Assembly: GCA_003868215.1 (NCBI GenBank)
Contig: QWDQ01000095.1
Span: 1-38,196, forward strand
Source of the DNA: Pseudophaeomoniella oleicola
Taxonomy: Eukaryota > Ascomycota > Eurotiomycetes > Phaeomoniellales > Phaeomoniellaceae
Direction: 5' to 3'
DNA: 38,196 nt
The number at the start of each line of letters is the position of its first letter. Positions within the stretch are counted from its first letter, which is position 1. Of the stretch, positions 1 through 11,300 are shown one piece after another. Below the pieces are notes generated by a model. The model made no database searches. It saw only the letters and a program-made list of their open reading frames with translations, and had not been told where the DNA came from. The position numbers and the translations under genes are program-made.

Positions 1-130
1 CCCCTCCCGTCTTCCCTTCCATTCTCCTTTTCTCTTGCTTCTATCAGTATCCCCTCCCCCCCCCTTCCAAGCTGGATAATACATACGCAACGATCATAGA
101 TTTTTGAATATAGGGAGAGGGGAAGAACGA

Positions 131-145
131 GGGGGGGGGGGGGGG
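131..145. repeat. poly-G run, 15 bases
   Basis: There are fifteen consecutive G on the plus strand, downstream of the hydrolase gene. Runs of this kind are prone to length change and to sequencing error, so the exact length should be treated with caution. Confidence 0.9.
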
Positions 146-255
146 AGCCACCAGAGGGATTGAATTGGATTGGATTTGGAAAAAGAAATAAAAACTAGAC
201 TCATATATCTATATAGAAAAAAAACCACTTGTAGTCCACACCGAAGATTTAAAAA

Positions 256-279
256 GTTGTTGTTGTTGTTGTTGTTGTT
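256..279. repeat. (GTT)8 microsatellite
   Basis: Eight perfect GTT units lie 3' of the hydrolase gene. No coding role is evident. Confidence 0.9.
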
Positions 280-514
280 CCTGGACCAGAGCACTGAGAA
301 AAAACAACATTAAAAATAAATAAATAAATACAAAGTCTCTAAAAACGATTCTTGATTTTTTGCTTTTTTCACTCTCCGTTTCATATTAACATGATCAAGG
401 TAAAAGAATGGAATGGATGAAAAAAGAACCAATAAAAAAAAAAGGTTACGTATTTGTCCATCTATAAAATCCCGAAATGAAATGCCCCCTGAAAAAAACA
501 AAACAATATATCAA

Positions 515-1595
515 TCAATGGATTGCTGCATCAACCCCAACCCCAACCTCCGCCATGGCCGCACTCCACAACACCATCTCCGCAATCGCCTCGCTCACCT
601 TCTTGCCGCGCGGTATCTCATGCCCACCGCGGTGATCGTAGCACTGCCTGAGCTTCGGGTCGCAGAACTGCGTCATTTGGATGCTCGCGGGGAAGCGCGG
701 GTCCTTGTTGCCGTAGACGTGGACGGTCGGGATGGTGATGAGGGGAGGGCACGAGGAGAAATCGAGGCCGAAGACGTCGGTGCGTGGGAGCGTGGAGGGG
801 TGGATGGAGAGGGAGGCGAAGTCGTTGAAGGAGGAGGAGGGGTGGGTGGGGTGGTGGTGGCGGAAGTAGGTGTCCATGTCGATGGTGAGGTCGGTGTCGA
901 GGTCGTCGGCGGAGTCGGATGGTGGTGGCGGTGGGGAGGAAGGGGTGGAGGTAGAGTTGGAGTGATTGTTGCTGTCTCTGTCGCTGTCGCTGTCCGGCGG
1001 GGTCACGTACCAGGGATCGATCCCCACGCGGGCGTTGTAGTCGAGCAGGGAAGCTCGTTGTTGCAGCATGATGCGGGATCGGTCATCCCATTCTTCAGCT
1101 TCGGCGGTGATTTCCATTCCCATCTCGGCGACGACGGGGAGGCTGACGCCGCCGCAGATGAAGATTGCGACTTTGAACGGGAGGGGTGCGGTGGGCGTTT
1201 CAAGGGCGTGGTAGAGAAGAAACGAGCCGATGAGGGAACACCCTTGGGAAAAGCACATGACGCCATCGTAAGGCCCGTTCTTCTGCATGTACTCTACCAA
1301 CCACTTGTGAGATGCTCGGATCTCGCTCACAGCTGTCCCCGTCCACCAAGCGTAGTAAGGGCCTGAATAGAACGCGGAGATGCCGGCTGCTGGCCCAGAC
1401 GGGAAAGTGCCGTCTACGAAATCAAACTCGATGTGATTGTGCGGCAATTTATACCGGAACGACGCTGGACAGTCATGTTAGTCTTTGATTGAAGATGTAT
1501 CCGGACTTCCGGGGGTGCAGGGAGCATATCGGACCTGTTTGAGACTTGAAGATCTTGGCACTTGTGCCTCGGCCGTGGAGGCAGAGATATCTCAT
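515..1595 (-). CDS. FSH-family serine hydrolase (alpha/beta fold)
   Basis: Complement join 515..1464 and 1535..1595 gives 336 residues. The first exon encodes the conserved MRYLCLHGRGTSAKIFKSQT start of FSH1 (family of serine hydrolases) proteins; the 70-base intron has a CTAAC branch point but an unusual GTCCGA donor, and the join restores a family-like continuation ending in FDFVDGTFP. The likely triad is Ser93 in CFSQG (usually GFSQG), Asp275 in YGNKDP and His302 in RGGHEIPR. A Ser/Pro/Asp-rich stretch of roughly 40 residues, about 175-215, interrupts the fold and is probably a surface loop. FSH proteins are small esterases or thioesterases, and some act in fungal polyketide clusters; the substrate here cannot be read from sequence. 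It sits 2.5 kb from the pigment oxidase gene, in the same orientation, so cluster membership is possible but unproven. Confidence 0.85.
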
Positions 1596-4145
1596 GATGA
1601 CCGTGAGAGAGTGGTCGAATGTTCCAAGGACTGGATGTTCAAAGCAATGAACATTGAAGGAGAAAAGTACAGAACGAAACTCGATGCGGGGTTGCGAGTG
1701 AGAAGAGGTATTAAGCAAGTTGCAAGTGCTGATCTCAGCGAGGCGGGTCAAACCCGATAACAGCCGCAATCAATCAATGGCTGTCGAAGAGGAACGATGA
1801 AGGAAATTGCACTGCTACTGACTTGTAGACGTTGATAAATCCCGTGAAGGGTCGTCAACGGGGACTTTGTTTCGTGTTATACAATTGATTTCGACGATCT
1901 TCCCAACACCGAGGTACAGTAATTATCCGAAACCTACCAAGGACTCCGACATGTGAAATGCCAAGCATCAACACTATCCGAACGGCCATGGCGTCTTCTC
2001 AGAGTATTGGACAAGGGGTACTATCACCTAGGCTTATCAGAAGAATCACGACGTTGGAGGTTGTAGCCAACCATCTCTCGACGCAATCCAATCCGATTCC
2101 GGCATAATCAGGGGTATAGGCTAGAACGCTGTCTTATAGACAGGCCACCATCCCACGCACGAGAGCTCCGAAAACCCATAGGATTTTGAGGGCCCTGCAA
2201 GGCTTCCACTAGAGCCCTTCAGAGTATCAATGTGGCATAGATAGCATCGCTGAAAATAGAAGAGAAGACGAGGCTTGACAAGTAAGGCTCCGGAGGGTGA
2301 GTGTTCTAAACGCTTGACGTAAATTGGCTAGCAGAAGATACAGTAATTCAGCCTATCTGGAAATCAGTAGATCATATATGTTTCAGCTGCTGATCCATAA
2401 CGGATTGGAGTCATCTTCCGTCTTGATAGTCCGATCAGACGGCTACCTGAAGAGAATTGGCCGTGTCCGAACTGTGACCTGAGTGTGAACCTTGGGCAGC
2501 AGTAGAAAGTCAAGGATCTCGAGGTGGCACGCCTCCTTGGGGGACATGACGTGTATGATCAGCAGAACACGACTAACTGCGAAGAGAGCCCAGGATCGCA
2601 AGAGAATATCTATATTCATTCGTGTAGATATCTTCTTTTGATCCTTTAAGTGACAAGCGTTGCATCAAACTACTGGGGAAGAAAACAGAGTCCGGCTGAG
2701 AGCTTGTGAGATTATTTCCAGTCTTACTTTCAACTTGAGAGGTCGTCGACTAGTCTGACCAGATCGTAGAAGCAACACTGAACATTGTACGTAGGAAGTG
2801 ACCTGGAGAGAAAACATTGGAAGGCAACGCGTGTGCGATATGACAATGACATTTGTTTTCTCGCCAGACCTTCTTTGTTGGAACGCGTGATTACCGTGGT
2901 AGAGGAGCAGATACGTGATACGGCGATATTATCCATATTATGGTGGCGCTATTTACAAAATCTCCTGAGAATCGACAAGCGGCCGGAGATATTTGATCTC
3001 ATCTCCAGCCAGTCCCGAGTGTGGCTGCAGGAGACGTAGAGCGAGGCTCGAGTGATGCTTAAGGAAGGGAAATCTGACACGTCGCATCCCTGTGCGTTGC
3101 TTCTCGAGGCATCCAATCCAGTCTTCGGTGGCTTGAGCAGAAACGGATGCAAACAATCGGGACATTTCCAAAGATCCGCCACGTATGCAACGTTGACCGT
3201 TTTATTCTTGCAGTCAGCCTATCTTATACCTTCGTCTTACTGAGGCGAGGGCGGCATCCTGCAGTTGGACAAAGCTGGGCTTCAGGGGTGGTGAGGGTGT
3301 ACCTAATTAAGCCACACAGCAGACCCGAAATCCAGCCCGATCGGGGAACACCTCTATATGCGAGCCCTTACAATACCTTACGCCGTAAAGCTGGTGGGGT
3401 AGAGATGATCTGTCTCGAAACGGTGAAGAGAGGAGATGGCGCCATGGTTCCTGCCGTAGATTTTCTCACGCACCTGCAACAATGTGGGATTTCGGCAACT
3501 AAGCTGACCGCTTGTCGGTGCGTGCGTCCAACGGCGGTTGCCGGAAAGCTAGCGGTCAATGAATATGCCATCTGCGATCACAGTGTGATGAGGCAGGCTG
3601 CCTTCCAGTGGGTGTAGGGGCATTCGATCACTTTATGGGCAGCGATATGCTCGAGGACCTACACGGATCCTTCCGCCCGTCGGTCAAGTACACCCAAGAA
3701 CGATTCGTCCTCCTGCGACCGTCCTATACTGCGGCTAGTTGCCGTCCGATAACAGGACATTGATTTGAACGCCCTCCAGAGTCGGCGCGTCGGACTATTC
3801 CTTGTGCACCGAGTAACGATGATGACCGCCAGGTGCACCTGCCTGGATCTGCTGCAAACAGCGGTCTGGATACGGTGGACGACAGATATCATCTACAGAA
3901 TGTATAACAGGAGGACATCGAGCATCAAGTTTCAATTTCCATATAATCTGACATATTAAAAGGTGTATGTACATATATACCATATATGCCCCCCGACTGC
4001 TGATCGTCTAACTCCTGCTCCTAACTTCTCTGTGCGCTATGCTACTACCATTATACCCCTTATGCTCATACTGTAACACAATTCTTCATATTGCCACCCT
4101 TAGCCCGTCGCTTGTCCTCACCATCAGGAAGTCGCACGGTCTTGC
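1596..4145. other. intergenic spacer without a recognisable gene
   Basis: These 2.5 kb lie between the start of the hydrolase gene and the end of the multicopper oxidase gene. Only short frames exist, the longest a 156-codon plus frame at 3147-3617 whose product I do not recognise and which has no visible exon partners. The first few hundred bases must contain the hydrolase promoter; the part next to 4146 should hold the oxidase 3' untranslated region. I see no transposon ends or large repeats. Confidence 0.5.
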
Positions 4146-6533
4146 TCAATGATCTCGACGGTATCTTCCTGTTGCGTGACCCATACCATCTGGACCATAT
4201 TCCGCAGGCACCTGTGGCCACACGTCGTATCCATCAAGGATGGCCATCGCCATACCGGCGGCCTCATGAAGTATAATGTGGCAGTGGAAAAGCCATGGAC
4301 CTGGGTTGTTGCTGTGATAACGGATGACAATCCAAGAGGGACCATTTGCAGTGGTAGAGTAGGTGCTAGAAAATTGAGAGTCAGCAAGTTTCCAACGCAT
4401 ACAGCTCAGTGTGGTCCAAGGTGCCAAGGCAACTCACTCTCTGAAATTAGGGTTCTGGAGATTGAAGGTATGAGGAGCCTTGGAAATACCATCTGCGACA
4501 TCGGTATAGTTCCAGATCCCGTTATCTGCACCAATGATCCAGGCCTTGCTGGTATGTTTGTGCATCATATGTGGGAATTCAATGGGCTCGTTCTCGTAAG
4601 TGCCGACTTGCATGACAATATCCACCCAGGACCCGTTCTTCGTCCGAATGAACATATTCTTGTTGAAGGTATCAGCTGACTGCGGTCGATAAAGGATAGG
4701 GTCATAGGCAAATTGATCCACGGGAAAAGTCCCATTTCCTTCGACAGTGTATTGCCAAGCCTGATTCCAACGACTCATGCGCCAGACGTACGTCTCATCC
4801 GCTGTTTGTGCCGGTGGATTGGCTGGCCAAGGTGGAAGGCGATCGGTATTGAAGGCCACAACAGAAGGATCTGTTGGCTGGCCTCCATACGAGAGGTAAG
4901 GCTTATCGACAGATGATGAATTACCGTGCCGTGGTGCTCCTTGGTACTGTATGGACGCATAGGTGCTTATGACTTGGGTCTGGCCATCATCCGAAACCCG
5001 TAGTGGGTAGCTTGCAGCCGGCTTGTCCAACTTCACCATCACACTGTAACGCATACCAGCGTACATGTGCATTATTTGTGCAAGCTGGGGTTCAATGTAG
5101 TCGCCTTTGAACTTGTTAGTTGCCATTCCATAGGGTACACGGATGTCACTCACCGTCCACTTCGTAGACCCACATTGGGTGCTGATCGATAGAAAGGATT
5201 GGGGTTTTGATCGTTGCTGCATTGATGAAATTAAAGCTGACCCATTTGTCCCTTGGGTTGACGATGAACTTCTCATGAGAGCCGTTATATGGAACACATC
5301 CTTCTTGGAGACCGGGAGGAATCCTTTCAGGATGTGAATTGTTCATATAAGGGCCTTCTGTGAGCGAGAAGAAGGGGAAACACCTGTGGATACCATCAGC
5401 TACCGTATCTCTCATGATAAGATCGTGGCTTACCCCTTGTCATTGACTGTCAGGGGATTTACAGAGTAGTTCGTAACGAGGCCACTCTCGGCTATCAGGT
5501 AGTCTGTCCCCGGACAGTTTACGCTACCCTTCCCATTTATGAGGATGCTGTCAGTGCAGCTACGTATCCGTCAGCTCAAGCAACAAATCATAAGCCAAAC
5601 AGAGGGGCCCTTACAATATACTCATTCCTGAATCGTATTGGGCCTGCATGTACTGATCAAAGTTGTAGTAAGACCACTGAATAGAAACAGAAGCAAGTCA
5701 GCATCTTGATTTGGCGATAAGCATAATGATGAGCGAATGAATGAGACGTAAAGGCATCCAGAGTCTCTGGATGCTGAGGGCAAGGCACATACGTCGGAGA
5801 TGGTGACTATATTTGGTTTGTTGACAGCCTTCTTCATGGCGGCGATATCTGAAGGATCTTGGCTGATCAAGGACCATGGGCCCGGAGTGGCTCGCTTTCG
5901 TCTGTTCATCGCATCAGTACATTGGCTCAGCATAGTTACACATTACCCCTCGACTGACCTCACGAAAAAGGCGCCATAGAGACCATCCAGCATCGTTCCT
6001 CTTGAATGAGAGTGGTACCTCGATGTAATTCAGTACCAGAAACAAAGAAAGTCTTCATGTACAAGTTACCAATAGGTCCCTGCTGGACTCGCTTTGAAGC
6101 GATAGACGAAGTTTTGACCTGGTTCGATAGGCTTCTGAGTGAGCCCCGGAACGCCATCGGACCACGGTGTACCAAGTTGACTTTAGGATGTTAGTAAGCA
6201 GAGACATAGAGGATGGATCGCGTTCCTTACGTCTGACCATGCCAATGAATAGAGGTATTCTGAGGCATTTTGTTATAAACATGTATCTGAATTAACATTA
6301 GCACGTGGAGCACCCATGTTCGAGAACAAGTGTACTTCAGCATCATCGTCCTCGTCGAATTCTAGGGTCGGGCCTGGCATCTGGCCATTGATGAATATCA
6401 TCTCCCGTGATTGCCCATTGGGAGCTCCCTTGGCCCAGGTCAGGGTCAAGTCATATCTGACGAGTCTCCCCTCTACTGCAATGGCAGAGGACAGCACGTG
6501 GAGTGCAATTAAGAAGATGGTGAAAGACAACAT
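4146..6533 (-). CDS. secreted multicopper oxidase, Abr1/laccase-like, probable pigment oxidase
   Basis: Complement join 4146..4365, 4438..5104, 5154..5383, 5434..5559, 5615..5676, 5793..5901, 5959..6018, 6070..6180, 6231..6286, 6336..6533: ten exons, 612 residues, exactly in frame. The ATG at 6533 opens a hydrophobic signal peptide of about 20 residues. All four copper-binding segments are present: HWHG (His80, His82), WYHSHS (His124, His126), HMMHKH (His496, 499, 501) and [12 protein letters not shown] (His567, Cys568, His569, His573, axial Met578). There is no C-terminal membrane anchor, so it is not a Fet3-type ferroxidase bound to a permease. Enzymes of this family oxidise phenolic substrates using oxygen; beside a melanin-type PKS it is a good candidate for oxidising naphthols outside the cell or in the wall. 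It is divergent from the PKS. Introns are 49-116 bases; the donor of the first (GTACAC) is weak. Confidence 0.92.
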
Positions 6534-7514
6534 GATTGGGGTGTTCGAAATATGCGGTGGTACAGAAAGATAAGGCCTCGAAGGGAACAAAGAGCATCAA
6601 CCGAGACACTTATATCATGAATTATCTTTGCTGAAAGGCAAAAATAGCCCCAATGGAGCATACTGGTAGACAATTCCAGACTCGTTCCGGAGTCGATATT
6701 AAGGACTGAGCAATCAATATTTGGTGTGGCGTAACAGCTTCTGAATCAAACCAGGCCACCTGAACGCCTGAGGCGATGGGCGAGACTGGTAGCTGCGCCA
6801 AGCGAGACACGAGACCATCTTACCGTATAACATGACTGTATCTTGACATAAACTATTTTTGAATGATGCGCAGCTCCTCGCCATGATGATCGATGCAACC
6901 CAGAGAAATCCAAAGTTCTGCAAGGGGTGTCCCAATGGGAGGAGATTTTCTGATGGGTGGCATCCGTCGTATTCTGTTGTTGCTTGTAACGAGCTCCAAC
7001 GTGATTTCCAAATTGGGGCTAGTTCCGGAGGCTTCGAATCCTCCGATCCGACTACAATCATAATCATAATAATCATCATGATGACTTTCTTGACTTCCTT
7101 GACTTCTCTTGGTCTCCGATCGTACTTTTACATCAGCAATCTATCTTTATTCTCCTGAAGACACGGCTCTGTCTGGCCAATGCCACACCGCATCTATCCT
7201 AAGACTCGGCCAAGCCGATAGATGCAAATGTTGAGGCTGACGGTATCTAAGAAGCCTATCCTGACCATTGCCTCTTTGCGGAAAAAGTCGACCTTCGTTT
7301 ACACCAGTTTCGGCCATCATGCCGTTATATGACTTTGTGCGTGGCGCGATATTGGATCTCCATTTCTCGGGACTCTGTGTATCTACGTAGGTGTTCATGC
7401 ACAATGCATGAGCAGTCGACTTATACAGTCACTAATTGACTACATGGTACATCATGGCCAACCTTCAAGTCTCGTTCGTGCATTCATCCGTCTGGAAGAT
7501 TGCGAGGTCACGAG

Positions 7515-7520
7515 CACGTG
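7515..7520. promoter_or_regulatory. E-box CACGTG within a 10-base palindrome
   Basis: CACGTG sits inside the perfect palindrome AGCACGTGCT (7513-7522), a typical core for bHLH factors. It lies about 1.0 kb from the oxidase start and 0.9 kb from the PKS start. Binding is inferred only. Confidence 0.4.
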
Positions 7521-8092
7521 CTACTTACTTGATAACATAATATCGTTGGCAAAAGACAGGTAGCATAACAGATGATGCTCTATGATTCATGCCAAGCAAG
7601 AAATTACCACCTCGATCGGATATGATACTCTCCTACCGTATCTGATGCCTCCTGGAGGCTGAAGGCTGAAGCGAATCCTCCGTGATGCTTGCTCCAGTTT
7701 TGTGCTGTAGGTTTGATCTGACCCTGATCTGACCATCTTATTTTACCCGACCAAAGCAACGTACGGCTACCGACGAGCCCACAACTTGAAAGCCCGAACT
7801 TACTTGGATCTAGACTCAAGCTACTAGCCTCAGCTAGCTACAATGATCATTCCCGTACAATGGCATTGTGCGCGGAACCGAACCCGATACTGCAGCGATA
7901 CCGCAGCAATACCGCAGCTCTACTGCCTACGCATCTAAGACCTTACCCCTCCGTGAGAGGAACAGGAGATTTAGCCCATGTGAAAAAAAGGAGAGTGCAT
8001 CTGTGGGCGTTTCTGATTTCTAATATCACGGACCGTCACCATTCTATGTACGGAGTCCTGGAGCTGACGTTGCATGGCAAGCGCTCCTAGAT

Positions 8093-8098
8093 CACGTG
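8093..8098. promoter_or_regulatory. E-box CACGTG, PKS-proximal
   Basis: This is the second CACGTG in the shared spacer, in the context ATCACGTGCC, about 300 bases before the PKS start codon and 45 bases before an inverted CCAAT box. bHLH or SREBP-type factors bind such cores; occupancy here is inferred. Confidence 0.4.
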
Positions 8099-8156
8099 CC
8101 TCGATCCTTCGGCTTCAAAATTCATATCATACTCCCCTCTCCATTGGTGCGTTATC

Positions 8157-8213
8157 ATGGATTTCGAATATCATCCTCTATCGGACACCGATACTGATAT
8201 CAACAATGATTGA
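8157..8213 (+). other. possible upstream ORF of the PKS, 18 codons
   Basis: The ATG at 8157 opens an 18-codon frame (MDFEYHPLSDTDTDINND) ending at TGA 8211-8213, 178 bases before the PKS start. A second ATG at 8205 opens another short frame ending at 8316. Either matters only if the transcript starts upstream of them, which the sequence cannot show. Confidence 0.25.
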
Positions 8214-8391
8214 TATAAGTACAAACAAGTCTCCTTCCTCGTTCATGTTCTCTATCCTTTATCGTTTCAATAGACAACACCTGCATCATATTTTTAATAG
8301 AACAAGCACACGTTAGAGCTCTCGTATTCATCGTTGCAAGAATCTCTGAAACCTGCTCTCATTGACTTATCATACGCCCAAAACCTTCACA

Positions 8392-11300
8392 ATGGCGCTT
8401 GAAGTCAATGTTTTCATCTTTGGGGATCAAACCTACGACAGCAATGCCAAACTTCTCACCCTCATTCGCCCTACAGACAACCCAGTTTTGACTTCTTTCT
8501 TTGAACGAGCCTTCTTTGCCCTTCGCGGCGAGATTGGAAAGCTGTCTTCCCATGATCGAGTCAAATTTCCTCGATTCTCAAGCATCGCTGATCTACTCAT
8601 ACGGCAACGTGAGGATGGGGTCAACCCGGCTCTCGAATCTGTTCTGACCACAATCTACCACTTCGGTACCTTCATAAGGTTAGTCAATGCCGAAATTGTC
8701 ATTTCTGAGTTAACAGTGAATAGCCAACAAGGAGAGGGTAACCGCCAGTATCCTTTTGCACCTAACAATTATGTAGTGGGACTTTGCACTGGTTCTTTGG
8801 CTGCAGCAGCTGTTGCTGCTTCGAACTCTGTTTCTCAATTACTTGCCAACGCCGTTGAAACGGTCCTCATTGCTTTCAGAATCGGGTTATCTGCAATGAA
8901 CGCCGGCATTGAAATCCAACCAAATACGTCGCTAACCAGCACATGGTCCATCGTTTTCCCTGGTATCAAGCATGAAGTCGCTAGCGATGCCATGACCAAA
9001 TTCATTGAGGTCAATCATCTTCCTCCCTCATCTAAGCCTTACATAAGCGCCTACGCTTTGAACGGTCTTACTGTCTCGGGACCTCCAAGTGTACTGGAAG
9101 ACCTACAAAAGTGGGAGGGATTTTCCGGCAAAACTGCTATCAAACTTCCTATTCGCGCCCCTTATCATGCCGGGCACCTGTTCACCAATGCTGACATTAC
9201 ATCCATCATTTCAGCCTCGAATAGTGATTTGGACTGCTCAGCACATACGCCATTTATCTCTTCAGCGACGGGCACTATCTCATCAACAGCTACCTTCCGT
9301 ACCCTCCTTGAGATCGCGATCCGCGATATCTTGATCGAGCCTATTCGGCTTGAAGAACTCAGCAGCAGTGTAGCGTCAATCCTTGAGGCCAAGCAAGCAT
9401 CTCGGGTGAAGCTCAGCCCTCTTGCTACAAATGCTGAGCAGACCCTTCAGTCAGCTCTCAAACAAGTCCAAGCAATCAAGGGCAATCCCCCCCTTTCCTT
9501 TCGATTTGGCCAATATCTCCCGATGAGACCCCCCGCTGGCAGTCGCTTCGCTCAATCCAAACTTGCCATCATCGGAATGAGTGGGCGCTTTCCAGAGGCT
9601 AATAGTAACGAGGCTTTCTGGAATATCCTCGAAAATGGTCTTGATGTCCATAAGGTTGTCCCAGAACTTCATTGGTCTCTTGCGCATGTCGACGTAGAAA
9701 GCAAGCGCAAGAATACTAGTGCTACTCCTTACGGTAACTGGTTGGTAGAACCAGGCATGTTCGATGCTCGATTCTTCAATATGTCTCCAAGGGAAGCTCC
9801 ACAAGTCGACCCGGCGCAGAGGCTTGCATTGCTCACTGCATACGAAGCGATCGAACAAGCCGGAATTGTCCCAGAAGCTACTCCCTCAACCCAGAAAGAT
9901 CGCGTCGGTGTCTTCTTTGGCGTGACGAGCAACGACTGGATGGAAACCAACAGCGCTCAAGACATTGATACCTATTTTATTCCTGGTGGCAACCGTGCTT
10001 TCATTCCCGGGAGAATCAACTATTTTTTCAAATTTAGTGGACCAAGCTACAGCGTCGATACTGCATGTTCTTCAAGCTTAGCAGCAATTCATGTTGCATG
10101 TAACTCGCTGTGGAAGGGTGATATCGACTGTGCAATTGCTGGCGGCACGAACGTTCTGACTAATCCCGATTTCACTGCCGGTCTTGATCGCGGCCATTTC
10201 CTTTCCCGAACCGGTAATTGTAAGACTTTCGATGACAGCGCTGATGGCTACTGCCGTGGTGAGGGTGTTGGAACTGTTATTATCAAACGCCTCGAGGATG
10301 CCCTCGCCGACAATGATCCAATTCAAGGTCTGATCCTGGGTGCTTACACCAATCACTCCGCAGAAGCAGAATCCATTACTCGACCTCACGTTGGAGCACA
10401 GAAACAAATCTTCGAGAAAATCCTGAGTGAATCGGGAATGGATCCATACAAAGTCAGCTACGTCGAGATGCATGGTACTGGAACTCAGGCCGGAGATGCG
10501 GGAGAAATGGAATCGGTGCTCTCTACATTTGCTCCTCAAAGTGCATCCGCAAAGCGACGAACCGACCAAGCGCTCTACCTAGGGTCCGCTAAAGCTAACA
10601 TTGGCCACGGTGAAGCTGCATCTGGTATTACCAGTCTGGCAAAGATCTTGATGATGATGCGTCGAGACTTGATTCCTCCTCATGCTGGAATCAAGACCAA
10701 AATCAACCACAAGTTCCCTACCGATTTGGACGAACGTCAGGTGAAGATCGCCAAGGAGCTTGTCGCCTGGCCGCGTGGAGAAGAGCCACGCAGAGTCTTC
10801 TTGAATAACTTCAGTGCAGCAGGTGGTAACACCTCTCTGCTTCTTGAGGATGCTCCACTCAGGAAGGAACCCGAAGGCACTGATCCACGAACGACGCATC
10901 TCGTTGCTATTTCTGCAAAAGGGGCTGCCTCAATGAGGGGCAATCTCAAGTCGATGCTCGAATATCTAGATACTTTGGATAATTCACAGCTCGGGCGACT
11001 TTCATATACGACCACTGCACGACGCATTCATCACCCACATAGAGTAATGATTGCCGGTTCAGACATCGCTGATGTGAAGGCAAAATTGAACGCTGCTATT
11101 GCTAACGATGAGGGCGTGACAAGAGCTAAATCAGTGCCTAAGGTTGGCTTCACATTCACTGGACAAGGAAGCCAATATCCCGGTATGGGAAAGATATATA
11201 TGGAGACATTCCCCAGCTTCAAGAACAACATCCAGCGTTTTGACAAAATGGCTACCAGTCAAGGCTTCCCTTCGATTCTGCCCATCTTCCAAGCGTCTGG

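Larger units (their letters stand above)
1..514. other. 3' flank of the FSH hydrolase gene, low complexity, no gene seen
   Basis: This stretch lies beyond the stop codon of the minus-strand hydrolase and probably holds its 3' untranslated region and terminator. It contains a C run at about 56-64, a run of 15 G at 131-145, eight GTT units at 256-279 and A/T-rich stretches. The open frames here are built from these simple repeats and do not resemble protein. Confidence 0.6.
6534..8391. promoter_or_regulatory. divergent promoter region between oxidase and PKS
   Basis: This 1.86 kb spacer must carry the promoters of both divergent genes. It holds two CACGTG E-boxes (7515-7520 and 8093-8098), an inverted CCAAT box (ATTGG at 8143-8147) and a pyrimidine-rich stretch at about 8220-8360 close to the PKS start. 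ATG triplets at 8157 and 8205 would make upstream frames if transcription starts early. An ATC/ATA-rich simple tract lies at about 7050-7083. No gene is seen. Confidence 0.6.

Noticed and set aside
413-1366. Long plus-strand frame of 317 codons opposite the FSH hydrolase
   Set aside because: It is antisense to a gene with clear family motifs and is dominated by Val/Gly/Glu from repeated GGT/GGA/GTG triplets; it is a composition shadow.
3147-3617. 156-codon plus frame in the spacer before the oxidase
   Set aside because: It has an ATG, but no recognisable motif, no plausible neighbouring exons and mixed composition; a chance frame is more likely.
7026-7056. tRNA-like T-arm (GGAGG, TTCGAAT, CCTCC)
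   Set aside because: The stem-loop has an eight-base loop and no matching acceptor or anticodon arm can be found upstream.
8362-8391. PKS start ten codons upstream of 8392
   Set aside because: The upstream codon is TTG; the ATG at 8392 has a good context and starts the conserved SAT sequence.
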